Assembly (NCBI RefSeq): GCF_019645855.1
Contig: NZ_CP080999.1
Span: 3,162,001 to 3,226,000 of the forward strand
Origin: Mycobacterium malmoense
GTDB taxonomy: Bacteria > Actinomycetota > Actinomycetes > Mycobacteriales > Mycobacteriaceae
DNA length: 64,000 nucleotides
Direction: 5' to 3'
How positions within the stretch are numbered: the first letter of the stretch is position 1; every line of letters starts with the position of its first letter. The notes under the pieces were generated by a model, which worked only from the letters and a program-made list of their open reading frames with translations, searched no databases and was not told the DNA's origin. Below are positions 54,777 through 62,970 of the stretch, piece by piece. A program made the translations under genes and the position numbers.

Positions 54777-55415
54777 TTACTCGACGGCAGCAGGGGTCGC
54801 GAGCGGCAGCAGCACCTCTTCGAGGGCGCGTCGAACGTAGACGCGATTGATCGGTCGTCCCGTCACCACCCGCAGGAGGTTGAGGCCCAGAAGGGCGTCG
54901 GGTATCAGGGTCACATCGCGGCCCGCCGAAATCTCCCCCCGGGCCACGGCCTGGTCGAGGACCACGCTGACCACCCGGCGGGGCACCGAGAGCACAAGGT
55001 CGTCCAGCGCCGCCGCCAGAACGGGGTCGTTCATCGCCGCCGTCGCCGCGCCGACGATCATCTTGACCGTGCTCAGACCCGATTCGTCGAAGTCCGGTGC
55101 CGCGGCGACCAGGGCGTCGATGTCACCGCGAAGGCTGCCGGTGTTCGGCGGCTCCACCGGTCCCAGTCCCCGTCGCCAATGCGCGATCGCGTCGGCCACC
55201 ATCGCGGCCTTCGACGGCCAGCGCCGGTAGATGGCGGCCTTGCCCACCCGCGCGCGCGACGCGATGTCGTCCATGCTCATCCGGTCGTAGCCCTGTTCGC
55301 CCAGCCCCTGCAGCGCGGCCTCGAGGATGGCGCCGTCCAGAGAGGGATCGAAGCGTCCAGGATTTTTGCCCGACGGTCGGCGCGCCCGGTCGCTTCGAAC
55401 GCTGTCGGCGGGCAT
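54777..55415 (-). CDS. TetR-family regulator of the monooxygenase unit
   Basis: 212 residues from the ATG at 55415. The helix-turn-helix reads YDRMSMDDIASRARVGKAAIYRRWPSKAAMV at about 43-74. The C-terminal domain is the TetR_C_16-like helical set. It is the first gene of a co-directional row TetR, Ddn-like, monooxygenase, with a palindrome in the gap after it and a half-site before it, so it probably represses itself and the two enzymes. Confidence 0.88.
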   Translation of the reverse strand: MPADSVRSDRARRPSGKNPGRFDPSLDGAILEAALQGLGEQGYDRMSMDDIASRARVGKAAIYRRWPSKAAMVADAIAHWRRGLGPVEPPNTGSLRGDIDALVAAAPDFDESGLSTVKMIVGAATAAMNDPVLAAALDDLVLSVPRRVVSVVLDQAVARGEISAGRDVTLIPDALLGLNLLRVVTGRPINRVYVRRALEEVLLPLATPAAVE

Positions 55416-55498
55416 GGCGGATGTTCCTCAATTCAGGCGATACGCTACGGTTCCGTTTCAATGTACCGGGGGCGTAAACCCGGTCGCAAGCACGGCGA

Positions 55499-57034
55499 TC
55501 AGCCCAGCAACGCCAGGAACTCCTCGGCCACCGCGACAACCCGCTCGCGATCGCGCGGCACCAACCCGATCCGGGTCCGCCGGTCGACGATGTCGTCGAT
55601 GTCGAGCGCGCCCTCGTGCGTCACCGCGTATTCGAACTCGGCCCGGATCACGTCGATGCCCTCGGCGACCGGCTCGGTGGGGCGCTCACAGCGAGCGCTC
55701 GCGATGACGTGGGAAGCCTCGGCGCCGTAGCGCGCGACCAGAGACGCGGGCAGACCGGCGCCGGACCGAAACCCCGGCCCGGGATTGGCCGGCGCCCCGA
55801 TCAGCGGCAGGTTCCGGGTCCGGCATTTCCCGGCGCCCAGGCGTCGCGAGCGGACGGCGCGATCCAGGACATCCTGTGCCATGTAACGGTATTCGGTCAG
55901 CTTTCCGCCGATCACGCTGATGACGCCGGACGGCCCTTCGACCACGGCGTGCTCGCGCGACACGTCGGCGGTGCGGCCCTCGCCGGTGTCGATCAGCGGC
56001 CGCAACCCGGCGTAGGCACCGATCACGTCGGCGGCCCCCAGCGCGGTCCCCAGCGCGGTGTTGACCGTGTCCAGCAGGAAGGCGATCTCCCCCGACGACG
56101 GCTCCGGCACGTCGGGAATCGGGCCGGGGGCCGCTTCGTCGGTCAGCCCCAAGTAGACCCGGCCCAGCTGCTCGGGCATGGCGAACACGAAGCGGTTGAG
56201 CTCGCCGGGAATCGGAATGGTCAGCGCCGCAGTCGGATTCCCGAAGGCGCCGGCATCGAAGACGAGGTGGGTCCCGCGGCTGGGCCGCAGCCGCAGCGAC
56301 CCGTCGATCTCCCCCGCCCACACCCCGGCCGCGTTGATGACCGCGCCGGCCGACACCTCGAACGACTGTCCCGTGCGCCGGTCGGTCAACCGCACCGACG
56401 TGCCGGTCGCCTCGGACGCCGCGACGTAGCTCAGAATCCGGGCGCCGTGCTGGGCCGCGGTGCGCGCGACCGCGATGACCAGCCGGGCGTCGTCGATCAA
56501 CTGCCCGTCGTAGGCCAGCAGGCCACCGGCCAGGCCGTCGCGCCGAACCGTCGGGGCCATCTCCACGACCCGCCGCGCCGAAATCCGGCGCGACCGGGGC
56601 AGGGTCGAGGCCGGCGTCCCCGCCAGCATCCGCAACGCGTCGCCGGCCAGGAATCCGGCGCGCACCAGCGCCCGCTTGGTGTGACCCATGGACGGCAGCA
56701 ACGGGACTAGCTGCGGCAGCGCGCGGACGAGGTGAGGGGCGTTGCGGGTCATGAGGATTCCGCGTTCGATGGCGCTGCGCCGCGCGATGCCCACGTCACC
56801 GCTCGCCAGATAGCGCAGGCCGCCGTGCACCAGCTTTGAGCTCCAGCGGCTGGTGCCGAACGCCAGATCGCGCTTTTCCACCAACGCCACCCGCAGGCCG
56901 CGCGACGCGGCGTCCAGGGCGATCCCGGCGCCCGTGATGCCGCCGCCGATCACGACGACGTCCACCGGCGCGCCCTCGGCGAGGGCGGTCAAGTCCGCGG
57001 CCCGCCGGGCGGCGTTCAGGGCCGCCGAGGTCAC
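55499..57034 (-). CDS. glpD1: FAD-dependent glycerol-3-phosphate dehydrogenase
   Basis: 511 residues from the GTG at 57034. It oxidises glycerol-3-phosphate to dihydroxyacetone phosphate at the membrane. The FAD site VVVIGGGITGAGIALDAASRG is at about 25-46, with FGTSRWSSKLVHGGLRYL after it and RPLIDTGEGRTADVSREH late in the chain. Overlaps the upstream TetR stop by four bases (GTGA), so it is read with its regulator. Confidence 0.93.
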   Translation of the reverse strand: MTSAALNAARRAADLTALAEGAPVDVVVIGGGITGAGIALDAASRGLRVALVEKRDLAFGTSRWSSKLVHGGLRYLASGDVGIARRSAIERGILMTRNAPHLVRALPQLVPLLPSMGHTKRALVRAGFLAGDALRMLAGTPASTLPRSRRISARRVVEMAPTVRRDGLAGGLLAYDGQLIDDARLVIAVARTAAQHGARILSYVAASEATGTSVRLTDRRTGQSFEVSAGAVINAAGVWAGEIDGSLRLRPSRGTHLVFDAGAFGNPTAALTIPIPGELNRFVFAMPEQLGRVYLGLTDEAAPGPIPDVPEPSSGEIAFLLDTVNTALGTALGAADVIGAYAGLRPLIDTGEGRTADVSREHAVVEGPSGVISVIGGKLTEYRYMAQDVLDRAVRSRRLGAGKCRTRNLPLIGAPANPGPGFRSGAGLPASLVARYGAEASHVIASARCERPTEPVAEGIDVIRAEFEYAVTHEGALDIDDIVDRRTRIGLVPRDRERVVAVAEEFLALLG

Positions 57035-57600
57035 GACAGGTACCCGTTCAGCGAGTGGGCGAGTTCGACGGCCAGCGCGTCGGCGTCGAGGATCGGCCGG
57101 ACGATCCGTTCGGACTGAATGGTCGACTGGGTGATCAGCAACACCATGGTGGCCATCTGAAGCGGGTCACCAGGGCGGACGCTGCCGTGGCGCTGGGCCA
57201 CGCGCAGCCGGTCGGCCAGGGCGTCGATCAACATCTGCTGGCTGGTGCCCAGGCGTTCGGTGATGTAGGTCGGCGCCAGCGCCGAGTGCAGCACCGACAT
57301 CACCAGTTCGTCGCGGCGCAGCACGTCGGCCACCGTAACGATCTGTCGCACAAGGGATTCCCGGTCGTCGCCGAGCAACGGCGCATCGCGCATCACGCCG
57401 GTGATGTGCTGGGTCAGCAGCGCCGCCACGATCGACCGAGTGTCCGGCCAGCGGCGGTACACGGTCGGCCGGCTGACGCCCGCGCGCCGGGCGATCTCGG
57501 CGAGGGTCACCCGGTCGACGCCGAAATCGACCACGCAGCTGGCGGCCGCCGCGAGGATCCGCTCGCCGGTGTCCACACCGGCATTACTGATTGACAGCAT
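57031..57600 (-). CDS. TetR-family regulator (Rv2250c-like)
   Basis: 189 residues from the ATG at 57600, the length of the M. tuberculosis protein. The DNA-binding part is VDRVTLAEIARRAGVSRPTVYRRWPDTRSIV at about 28-58. It is fused by overlap to glpD1 and faces the ADPS-like gene across only 17 bases, so it can control both directions. A role in glycerol-phosphate or ether-lipid metabolism is inferred from neighbours. Confidence 0.88.
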   Translation of the reverse strand: MLSISNAGVDTGERILAAAASCVVDFGVDRVTLAEIARRAGVSRPTVYRRWPDTRSIVAALLTQHITGVMRDAPLLGDDRESLVRQIVTVADVLRRDELVMSVLHSALAPTYITERLGTSQQMLIDALADRLRVAQRHGSVRPGDPLQMATMVLLITQSTIQSERIVRPILDADALAVELAHSLNGYLS

Positions 57601-57617
57601 GTGTAATACTGTAACGC
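57601..57617. promoter_or_regulatory. 17-bp divergent promoter, likely leaderless both ways
   Basis: The two ATGs are separated by GTGTAATACTGTAACGC only. Forward, TAATAC (57604-57609) ends eight bases before the ATG at 57618. Reverse, TACAGT (complement of 57608-57613) ends seven bases before the ATG at 57600. Both fit TANNNT -10 elements with transcription starting at the ATG. No ribosome site can fit. Confidence 0.6.
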
Positions 57618-59228
57618 ATGACCCAGCCCAGGGACCTCCAGCCGCCGATGAAGTGGGACGCGTGGGGGGACCCCGCGGCGGCCAAGCCCCTGTCCGACGG
57701 CATCCGCGCGTTGCTGAAACAGGCTGTCGGCCTTGAGGATTCAAAGGAGTCCCAACTCGACGCGGACGAGGTGCGGCTGCGCCCCTCGGCGCTGGCACAA
57801 GCCGACCGCGACGCGCTGGCCGGGATCGTCGGCGCCGAGTACTGCCGCACCGCCGACCGCGACCGGCTGCTGCATGCCGGCGGCAAGTCCACCCTGGACC
57901 TGTTGCGCCGCAAGGACACCGGCGTGCAGGACGCGCCCGACGCCATCGTGCTGCCCGGCGATGAGGACGCCGTCGCCGCGATCCTGCGCCACTGCTCGGA
58001 GCGCCGCATCGCCGTGATCCCGTTCGGCGGCGGCACCAGCGTGGTCGGCGGGCTGGACCCCACCCGCGGCGGGTTCGAAGCCGTGGTGTCGCTCGACCTG
58101 CGCCGCTTCGATGAGCTCGTCGACCTCGACGAAGTGTCCGGCCAGGCCGTCCTCGGCGCCGGGGTGACCGGGCCCGGCGCCGAACGCCTGCTCGGCGAAC
58201 GCGGCTTCTCGCTGGGGCATTTCCCGCAGAGCTTCGAGTACGCGACGATCGGCGGGTTCGCCGCCACGCGGTCGTCCGGACAGGACTCGGCCGGCTACGG
58301 CCGGTTCGACGACATGGTCACCGGGCTGCGGATGGTCACCCCGGCGGGCACGCTGGATCTGGGGCGCGCACCGGAATCGGCGGCGGGCCCGGACCTGCGC
58401 GAGCTGCTGCTCGGCTCGGAGGGGACCTTCGGCGTCATCACCCAGGTGCGGCTGCGCGTGCACCGGATCCCGGAAGCCGTGCGCTACGAGGCGTGGTCGT
58501 TCCCCGACTTCACGACGGGAGCGGCCGCCCTGCGCGCCGTCACCCAAAACGCCACCGGCCCCACCGTCATCCGGCTCTCCGACGAGGCCGAAACGGGCGT
58601 CAACCTGGCCACCACCGAGGCCATCGGCGAAAGCCGGATCGCCGGCGGATGCCTGGGGATCACCGTGTTCGAGGGCACCAGGGAACACGTCGAGAGCCGG
58701 CATACCGAGACCGGCGTGCTGCTGGCGGCCCACGGCGGCACCTCGCTGGGTGAGGGGCCGGCGCGCGCCTGGGAGCGGGGCCGGTTCGGCGCGCCGTACC
58801 TGCGCGACTCGCTGCTGGCGGCGGGCGCGCTCTGCGAGACCCTCGAGACGGCCACCGACTGGTCCAACGTCCCCGCGCTCAAAGCCGCCGTCACACAGGT
58901 GCTCACCGCCGCGCTGGCCGAGAGCGGAACACCGGCGCTGGTGATGTGCCACATCTCGCACGTCTATCCCACCGGCGCCTCGCTGTACTTCACCGTCGTC
59001 GCCGGGCAGCGGGGCGATCCGATCGAGCAGTGGCGGGCCGCCAAGAAGGCCGCGTCGGATGCCATCATGGCGGCCGGCGGAACCATCACGCATCACCACG
59101 CGGTCGGCGCCGACCACCGGCCCTGGATGCGCGACGAGGTCGGCGAGCTGGGCGTGCGGGTGTTGCGCGCGGTCAAGGCGACGCTGGATCCGGCGGGAAT
59201 CCTCAACCCCGGCAAGCTGATCCCGTGA
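57618..59228 (+). CDS. FAD-linked oxidase, alkyl-DHAP-synthase-like (Rv2251-like)
   Basis: 536 residues from the ATG at 57618. FAD_binding_4 domain with IPFGGGTSVVGGL near residue 136 and IGGFAATRSSGQDSAGYGRFDDMV near 212; the FAD-oxidase C domain ends DPAGILNPGKLIP. Overall closest to alkyldihydroxyacetonephosphate synthases, with the histidine-rich THHHAVGADHRPWM near the end as in that group. DHAP is the product of GlpD1 next door, which fits, but ether-lipid synthesis is not established in mycobacteria. Overlaps the kinase gene by four bases. Confidence 0.88.
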   Translation: MTQPRDLQPPMKWDAWGDPAAAKPLSDGIRALLKQAVGLEDSKESQLDADEVRLRPSALAQADRDALAGIVGAEYCRTADRDRLLHAGGKSTLDLLRRKDTGVQDAPDAIVLPGDEDAVAAILRHCSERRIAVIPFGGGTSVVGGLDPTRGGFEAVVSLDLRRFDELVDLDEVSGQAVLGAGVTGPGAERLLGERGFSLGHFPQSFEYATIGGFAATRSSGQDSAGYGRFDDMVTGLRMVTPAGTLDLGRAPESAAGPDLRELLLGSEGTFGVITQVRLRVHRIPEAVRYEAWSFPDFTTGAAALRAVTQNATGPTVIRLSDEAETGVNLATTEAIGESRIAGGCLGITVFEGTREHVESRHTETGVLLAAHGGTSLGEGPARAWERGRFGAPYLRDSLLAAGALCETLETATDWSNVPALKAAVTQVLTAALAESGTPALVMCHISHVYPTGASLYFTVVAGQRGDPIEQWRAAKKAASDAIMAAGGTITHHHAVGADHRPWMRDEVGELGVRVLRAVKATLDPAGILNPGKLIP

Positions 59229-60178
59229 TCCCTGTCGCGGGACAACTGCGCCGGCGTGAAATCGCCCATGTGATCGCACTAACCAATCCCGTATCGGGAC
59301 ACGGCGCCGCGATACGCGCCGCCAAACTCGCGATCGGACGGCTACACCATCGCGGTGTGGAGGTCGTCGAAATCATCGGCGACGACGCGCAAGACGCGCG
59401 GTATCTGGTCAGCGCGGCCCTCGAGAAGGGCACCGACGCGGTGATGGTGACCGGAGGTGACGGCGTCTTCTCCAATGCGTTGCAGGTGCTGGCGGGCACC
59501 GACGTTCCGGTGGGAATCGTCCCGGCGGGAACCGGCAACGACCACGCACGTGAATTTGGTGTGCCCACAAAGGATCCCGAAGCCGCCGCGGACATCATCG
59601 TCGACGGCTGGACGGAAACCGTTGATCTGGGCCGTATTCAGCGCGGCGAGGGCCGCAAAAAGTGGGACAAGTGGTTCGGCACCGTGGCCGCCGCCGGGTT
59701 CGACTCCCTGGTGACCGATCGGGCCAACCGGATGAGCTGGCCCCACGGGCGGCTGCGCTACTACGTCGCGATGCTCGCCGAGCTGTCACGGCTGCGGCTG
59801 TTGCCGTTCCGGATGGTGCTCGACGGAACCCACGAAATCGACGCCGACATCACGCTTGCGGCCTTCGGCAATACCCGAAGCTATGGCGGGGGCATGCTCA
59901 TCTGTCCCAACGCCGATCACGCCGACGGCCTGCTCGACATCACCATGGTGCACGAGGCATCCCGGACCAAGCTGGTCCGCCTGTTCCCCACCGTCATGAA
60001 AGGCACCCACATCAACCTCGACGAGGTGAGTACGGCGCGCGCCAAATCCATTCACGTCGAGTGCCCCGGCATCAACGTCTACGCCGACGGCGACTTCGCC
60101 TGCCCGCTGCCCGCCGAGATCACCGCGGTTCCGGGCGCGCTGCAGATCCTGCGGCCGGTTACCCGACGCCCCGGCTGA
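59225..60178 (+). CDS. Diacylglycerol/lipid kinase (Rv2252-like)
   Basis: 317 residues from the GTG at 59225, inside the previous stop. DAGK_cat motifs are intact: NPVSGHG near residue 21, VTGGDGVFSNALQVL near 75, and PAGTGNDHAREFG near 99. M. tuberculosis Rv2252 phosphorylates diacylglycerol and is tied to phosphatidylinositol mannoside synthesis. Its last 20 bases overlap the convergent DUF3145 gene. Confidence 0.92.
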   Translation: MIPVAGQLRRREIAHVIALTNPVSGHGAAIRAAKLAIGRLHHRGVEVVEIIGDDAQDARYLVSAALEKGTDAVMVTGGDGVFSNALQVLAGTDVPVGIVPAGTGNDHAREFGVPTKDPEAAADIIVDGWTETVDLGRIQRGEGRKKWDKWFGTVAAAGFDSLVTDRANRMSWPHGRLRYYVAMLAELSRLRLLPFRMVLDGTHEIDADITLAAFGNTRSYGGGMLICPNADHADGLLDITMVHEASRTKLVRLFPTVMKGTHINLDEVSTARAKSIHVECPGINVYADGDFACPLPAEITAVPGALQILRPVTRRPG

Positions 60179-60671
60179 GCCAGGTCACTTCCCCGGCGTC
60201 GCCACCGTCGCGATACACCTCGAGCGCCTCGTCCCACGCCGTCCCGAGCACCGAATCCAGCTCGGCGGCCAGGGTGTCGGCGCCCTGCGCCATCATCGCC
60301 CGAAGCCGCATCTCGCCGACCATGACGTCGCCGTTGGCGCTCATCGACCCGCTCCACAGGCCCAATTGCGGCGTGTGGCTGAAGCGCTGGCCGTCGACAC
60401 CCGGGCTGGGATCCTCGGTGACCTCGAACCGCAGCACCGACCAGGAGCGCAGCGCGTTGGCCAGCCGGGCGCCGGTGCCCACCGGCCCGACCCAATTGGT
60501 GACCGCGCGCAGCTGTCCGGGCATCGCCGGCTGCGGCGTCCACACCAGGTTGGCCTTGGACTGCAGGGTCGACGACAACGCCCACTCGACATGCGGGCAT
60601 ACCGCCGCGGGCGAGGCATGGACGTACACCACGCCTGTCGTCACGTCGGCAAATTGATTCGACGCACGCAT
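60159..60671 (-). CDS. DUF3145 protein
   Basis: 170 residues from the ATG at 60671, which has AAGGAG six bases ahead. Soluble, with a fixed pattern of Trp and Pro (PHVEWALSSTLQSKANLVWTPQPA, LGLWSGSMSANGDVMVGEMRL) seen in this actinobacterial family. Function unknown. The 3' end overlaps the lipid kinase gene on the other strand. Confidence 0.85.
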   Translation of the reverse strand: MRASNQFADVTTGVVYVHASPAAVCPHVEWALSSTLQSKANLVWTPQPAMPGQLRAVTNWVGPVGTGARLANALRSWSVLRFEVTEDPSPGVDGQRFSHTPQLGLWSGSMSANGDVMVGEMRLRAMMAQGADTLAAELDSVLGTAWDEALEVYRDGGDAGEVTWLSRGVG

Positions 60672-60822
60672 CTCCTGCTCCTTCGGTTCCACGAGGGACG
60701 TCTTCCCCAACGACCTGGCGGATCCGTCAAGCAGGCAGTCTGCTGATATTCCACGATATTTTTGTGTCGTGCGTGTCTATTGTGCCTTGTGATACCCGTG
60801 TTGCGCTAGTGTGCAGTGCTGA

Positions 60823-61650
60823 TCAGTTGTATTCGACGATCACCGCGTCGGAAATCGCCGGCCACGGCCGCAGCGCCCACTCGCCGAAATCGCGGTCGGT
60901 GAGGACCACCAACGCCAGCTCCACCTGGGGATCTGCCCAGATGAAACCGCCTGCCTGGCCGAAATGGCCGTAGGTTCGCGCCGAGTTGCGCGCGCCCGTC
61001 CAGTGCGGCGATTTCGCATCCCTGATCTCGAAACCCAGCCCCCAATCGTTGGGCCGCTGCACGCCATAGCCGGGCAGCACACCGTCCAGGCCGGGAAATT
61101 GCACCGTCGTCGCCTCGGCGTGCAGCTGCGCGGAGACCGTCGACGGACGCAACAGGTCACCGGCGAACACCGCCAGGTCGGCAGCCGTCGACGTCGCCCC
61201 GAATCCGGCCGCCGCCGCGCCACCATCCAGCCGGGTGGACGCCATGGCCAGCGGCTCACACACCGCCTCGGCCAGGTAGCGGCCGAACTCGATCCCCGAC
61301 TCTCGCTCCACGGTTTGGGCCAGCACCGTGAAGCCGTAGTTGGAATACATTCGCCGGGTGCCGGGCTTGGCCAGCACGCGATCGGAGTGCATCGCCAGAC
61401 CCGACGCATGCGCCAGCAGGTGCCGGACGGTGGAGCCGGGCGGGCCGGCCGCGGTGTCCAGCTCGACGACACCTTCCTCGATGGCGACGTGCACGGCCCG
61501 GGCCACCAGCGGTTTGGTCACCGACGCCAGCTCGAACACCCGCTCGGTGTCGCCGTGGCTGGCCAGCACCCCGCCAGGCCCGATCACCGCCGCGGCGGCG
61601 TTGGCCACAGGCCAATCAACAAGGCGCGCGAGTCCGTCGAGGGCGGCCAT
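60823..61650 (-). CDS. Serine beta-lactamase-like / esterase protein (Rv2257c-like)
   Basis: 275 residues from the ATG at 61650. The class C-type active site is visible: SVTK (Ser43, Lys46), YSN (Tyr102) and the third motif replaced by GHFGQAGG. There is no signal peptide, so it is cytoplasmic, and an esterase or peptidase role is more likely than drug resistance. 13 bases follow the methyltransferase stop. Confidence 0.85.
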   Translation of the reverse strand: MAALDGLARLVDWPVANAAAAVIGPGGVLASHGDTERVFELASVTKPLVARAVHVAIEEGVVELDTAAGPPGSTVRHLLAHASGLAMHSDRVLAKPGTRRMYSNYGFTVLAQTVERESGIEFGRYLAEAVCEPLAMASTRLDGGAAAAGFGATSTAADLAVFAGDLLRPSTVSAQLHAEATTVQFPGLDGVLPGYGVQRPNDWGLGFEIRDAKSPHWTGARNSARTYGHFGQAGGFIWADPQVELALVVLTDRDFGEWALRPWPAISDAVIVEYN

Positions 61651-61663
61651 CAGGTCGGGCGCG

Positions 61664-62755
61664 TCACTTCGTGGCCCGCTTATGGGCCAAGTAGTAGTTG
61701 TTGATCGGATCCGACTCGATCTCGGCCACCCGCACGTCGTCGAACCCGGCGTCGGCGAGCATCGAGATGGCTAGCTGCGTTCCCCAGGCCGCGCCCAGCC
61801 CGGCGCCGCCAGCCGCCAGCGACACGGTCATGCAGTGCATCAGCGAGGTCGTGTAGAGGTACGTGCTCATCGGGACCCCGACGTTGTCCTCGAGCCGGCT
61901 CGACGCCTTGATGTCGGCCATCAGCAGAACGCCGCCGGGCCGCAGCGCGCGGTGGATGTTTTCCAGCACCCGCGCCGGCTGCGCCTGATCGTGGATGGCG
62001 TCGAACACGGTGATGACGTCGTAGGCGGCCGCCCTGTCCAGCTCGGCCAGGTTGTGGCTCTCGAAGGCCACGTTCGTCAGGCCGAGACGAGCAGCCTCCC
62101 CGATGCCGGCCGCGATGGCCTCATCGGAAAAATCGATGCCGGTGAAACGGCTCGTCGGAAACGCCCGCGCCATCACGTTGATCGCGTGACCGCTGCCGCA
62201 TCCGAAATCGGCCACGTCCACTCCGGAGCGCAGTCGCTCGACGAGCCCGTCGACCAACGGCAGCACGACGTCGACGAGCGCGGCGTCAAAGACCACGCCG
62301 CTCTGTTCGGCCATCAGCGCGTGGAAGCGGGGAAATTCGCTGTAGGGCAGCCCGCCGCCGTGCCGGAAGCAGCCGATGATTTTCTGTTCGACCTCGCCGA
62401 ACTGCGGAACGAACAGGGCCACCAAGGCCAGGTTGTCCGGCCCCGCCGCGTGGGTCAGCGCGCCCGCGCGGTGGGCGGGCAGCGAGTAGGTGGCGGTGCC
62501 GGCGTCGTAGTCGACGACGCGCCCGGTGGTCATGCCGGCCAGCCATTCCCGGACGTAGCGCTCGTTGAGTCCGGCCGCCTCGGCGATCTGCGCGCTGGTC
62601 GCCGGCGACAGCCCGGCCATCGTGTCCAGCAGGCCGGTCTGATGCCCAATGCTCAGCAGGATTGTGAGGCTGGCGCCGTCGAGGGCCGCGACTATGCGCT
62701 CGATGAATTCCTCGGCGGTCTCGCCGGCGGTGGTGCTTCCGTCGAGTGTCGTCAC
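61664..62755 (-). CDS. SAM-dependent methyltransferase (Rv2258c-like)
   Basis: 363 residues from the GTG at 62755. The N-terminal winged-helix dimerisation region (ATSAQIAEAAGLNERYVREWL) precedes a Rossmann SAM domain with VADFGCGSGHAINVMARAFP and GIDFSDEAIA. The closing AEIESDPINNYYLAHK is family-typical. M. tuberculosis Rv2258c is structurally characterised as a small-molecule methyltransferase; the natural substrate is unknown to me. Confidence 0.88.
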   Translation of the reverse strand: MTTLDGSTTAGETAEEFIERIVAALDGASLTILLSIGHQTGLLDTMAGLSPATSAQIAEAAGLNERYVREWLAGMTTGRVVDYDAGTATYSLPAHRAGALTHAAGPDNLALVALFVPQFGEVEQKIIGCFRHGGGLPYSEFPRFHALMAEQSGVVFDAALVDVVLPLVDGLVERLRSGVDVADFGCGSGHAINVMARAFPTSRFTGIDFSDEAIAAGIGEAARLGLTNVAFESHNLAELDRAAAYDVITVFDAIHDQAQPARVLENIHRALRPGGVLLMADIKASSRLEDNVGVPMSTYLYTTSLMHCMTVSLAAGGAGLGAAWGTQLAISMLADAGFDDVRVAEIESDPINNYYLAHKRATK

Positions 62756-62970
62756 GTTGTGTAGACGCTACACGGGTGCGTCGGCCGGGCGTGCGGCCGT
62801 TGCCTTATCGGCGTCGAGTCTGCGTCCAGCATTGGCGATTCGCCGCGGTTGACGCCCTCATCGCGGAATCGGCGCCATGGTCGCAGGCTCGACGGGCCGC
62901 CGCACCAAAAGCCCCATGGGTGGACGGGTCGGCGCGCGGTGTATGGCGACCCCTCAGTAGGTTGGAGCCC
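62756..62970. promoter_or_regulatory. Divergent spacer between the methyltransferase and mscR
   Basis: 215 bases holding both promoters. A loose inverted repeat, GTCGAGTCTGCG at 62814 against CGCAGGCTCGAC at 62882, is noticeable. TTGGAGCCC precedes the mscR ATG. Confidence 0.4.

Noticed and set aside
57591..57620. TTGACA at 57591 as a -35 box for the flavoprotein gene
   Set aside because: It is only seven bases from the -10-like TAATAC, far short of the normal 16-18, and lies inside the TetR start.
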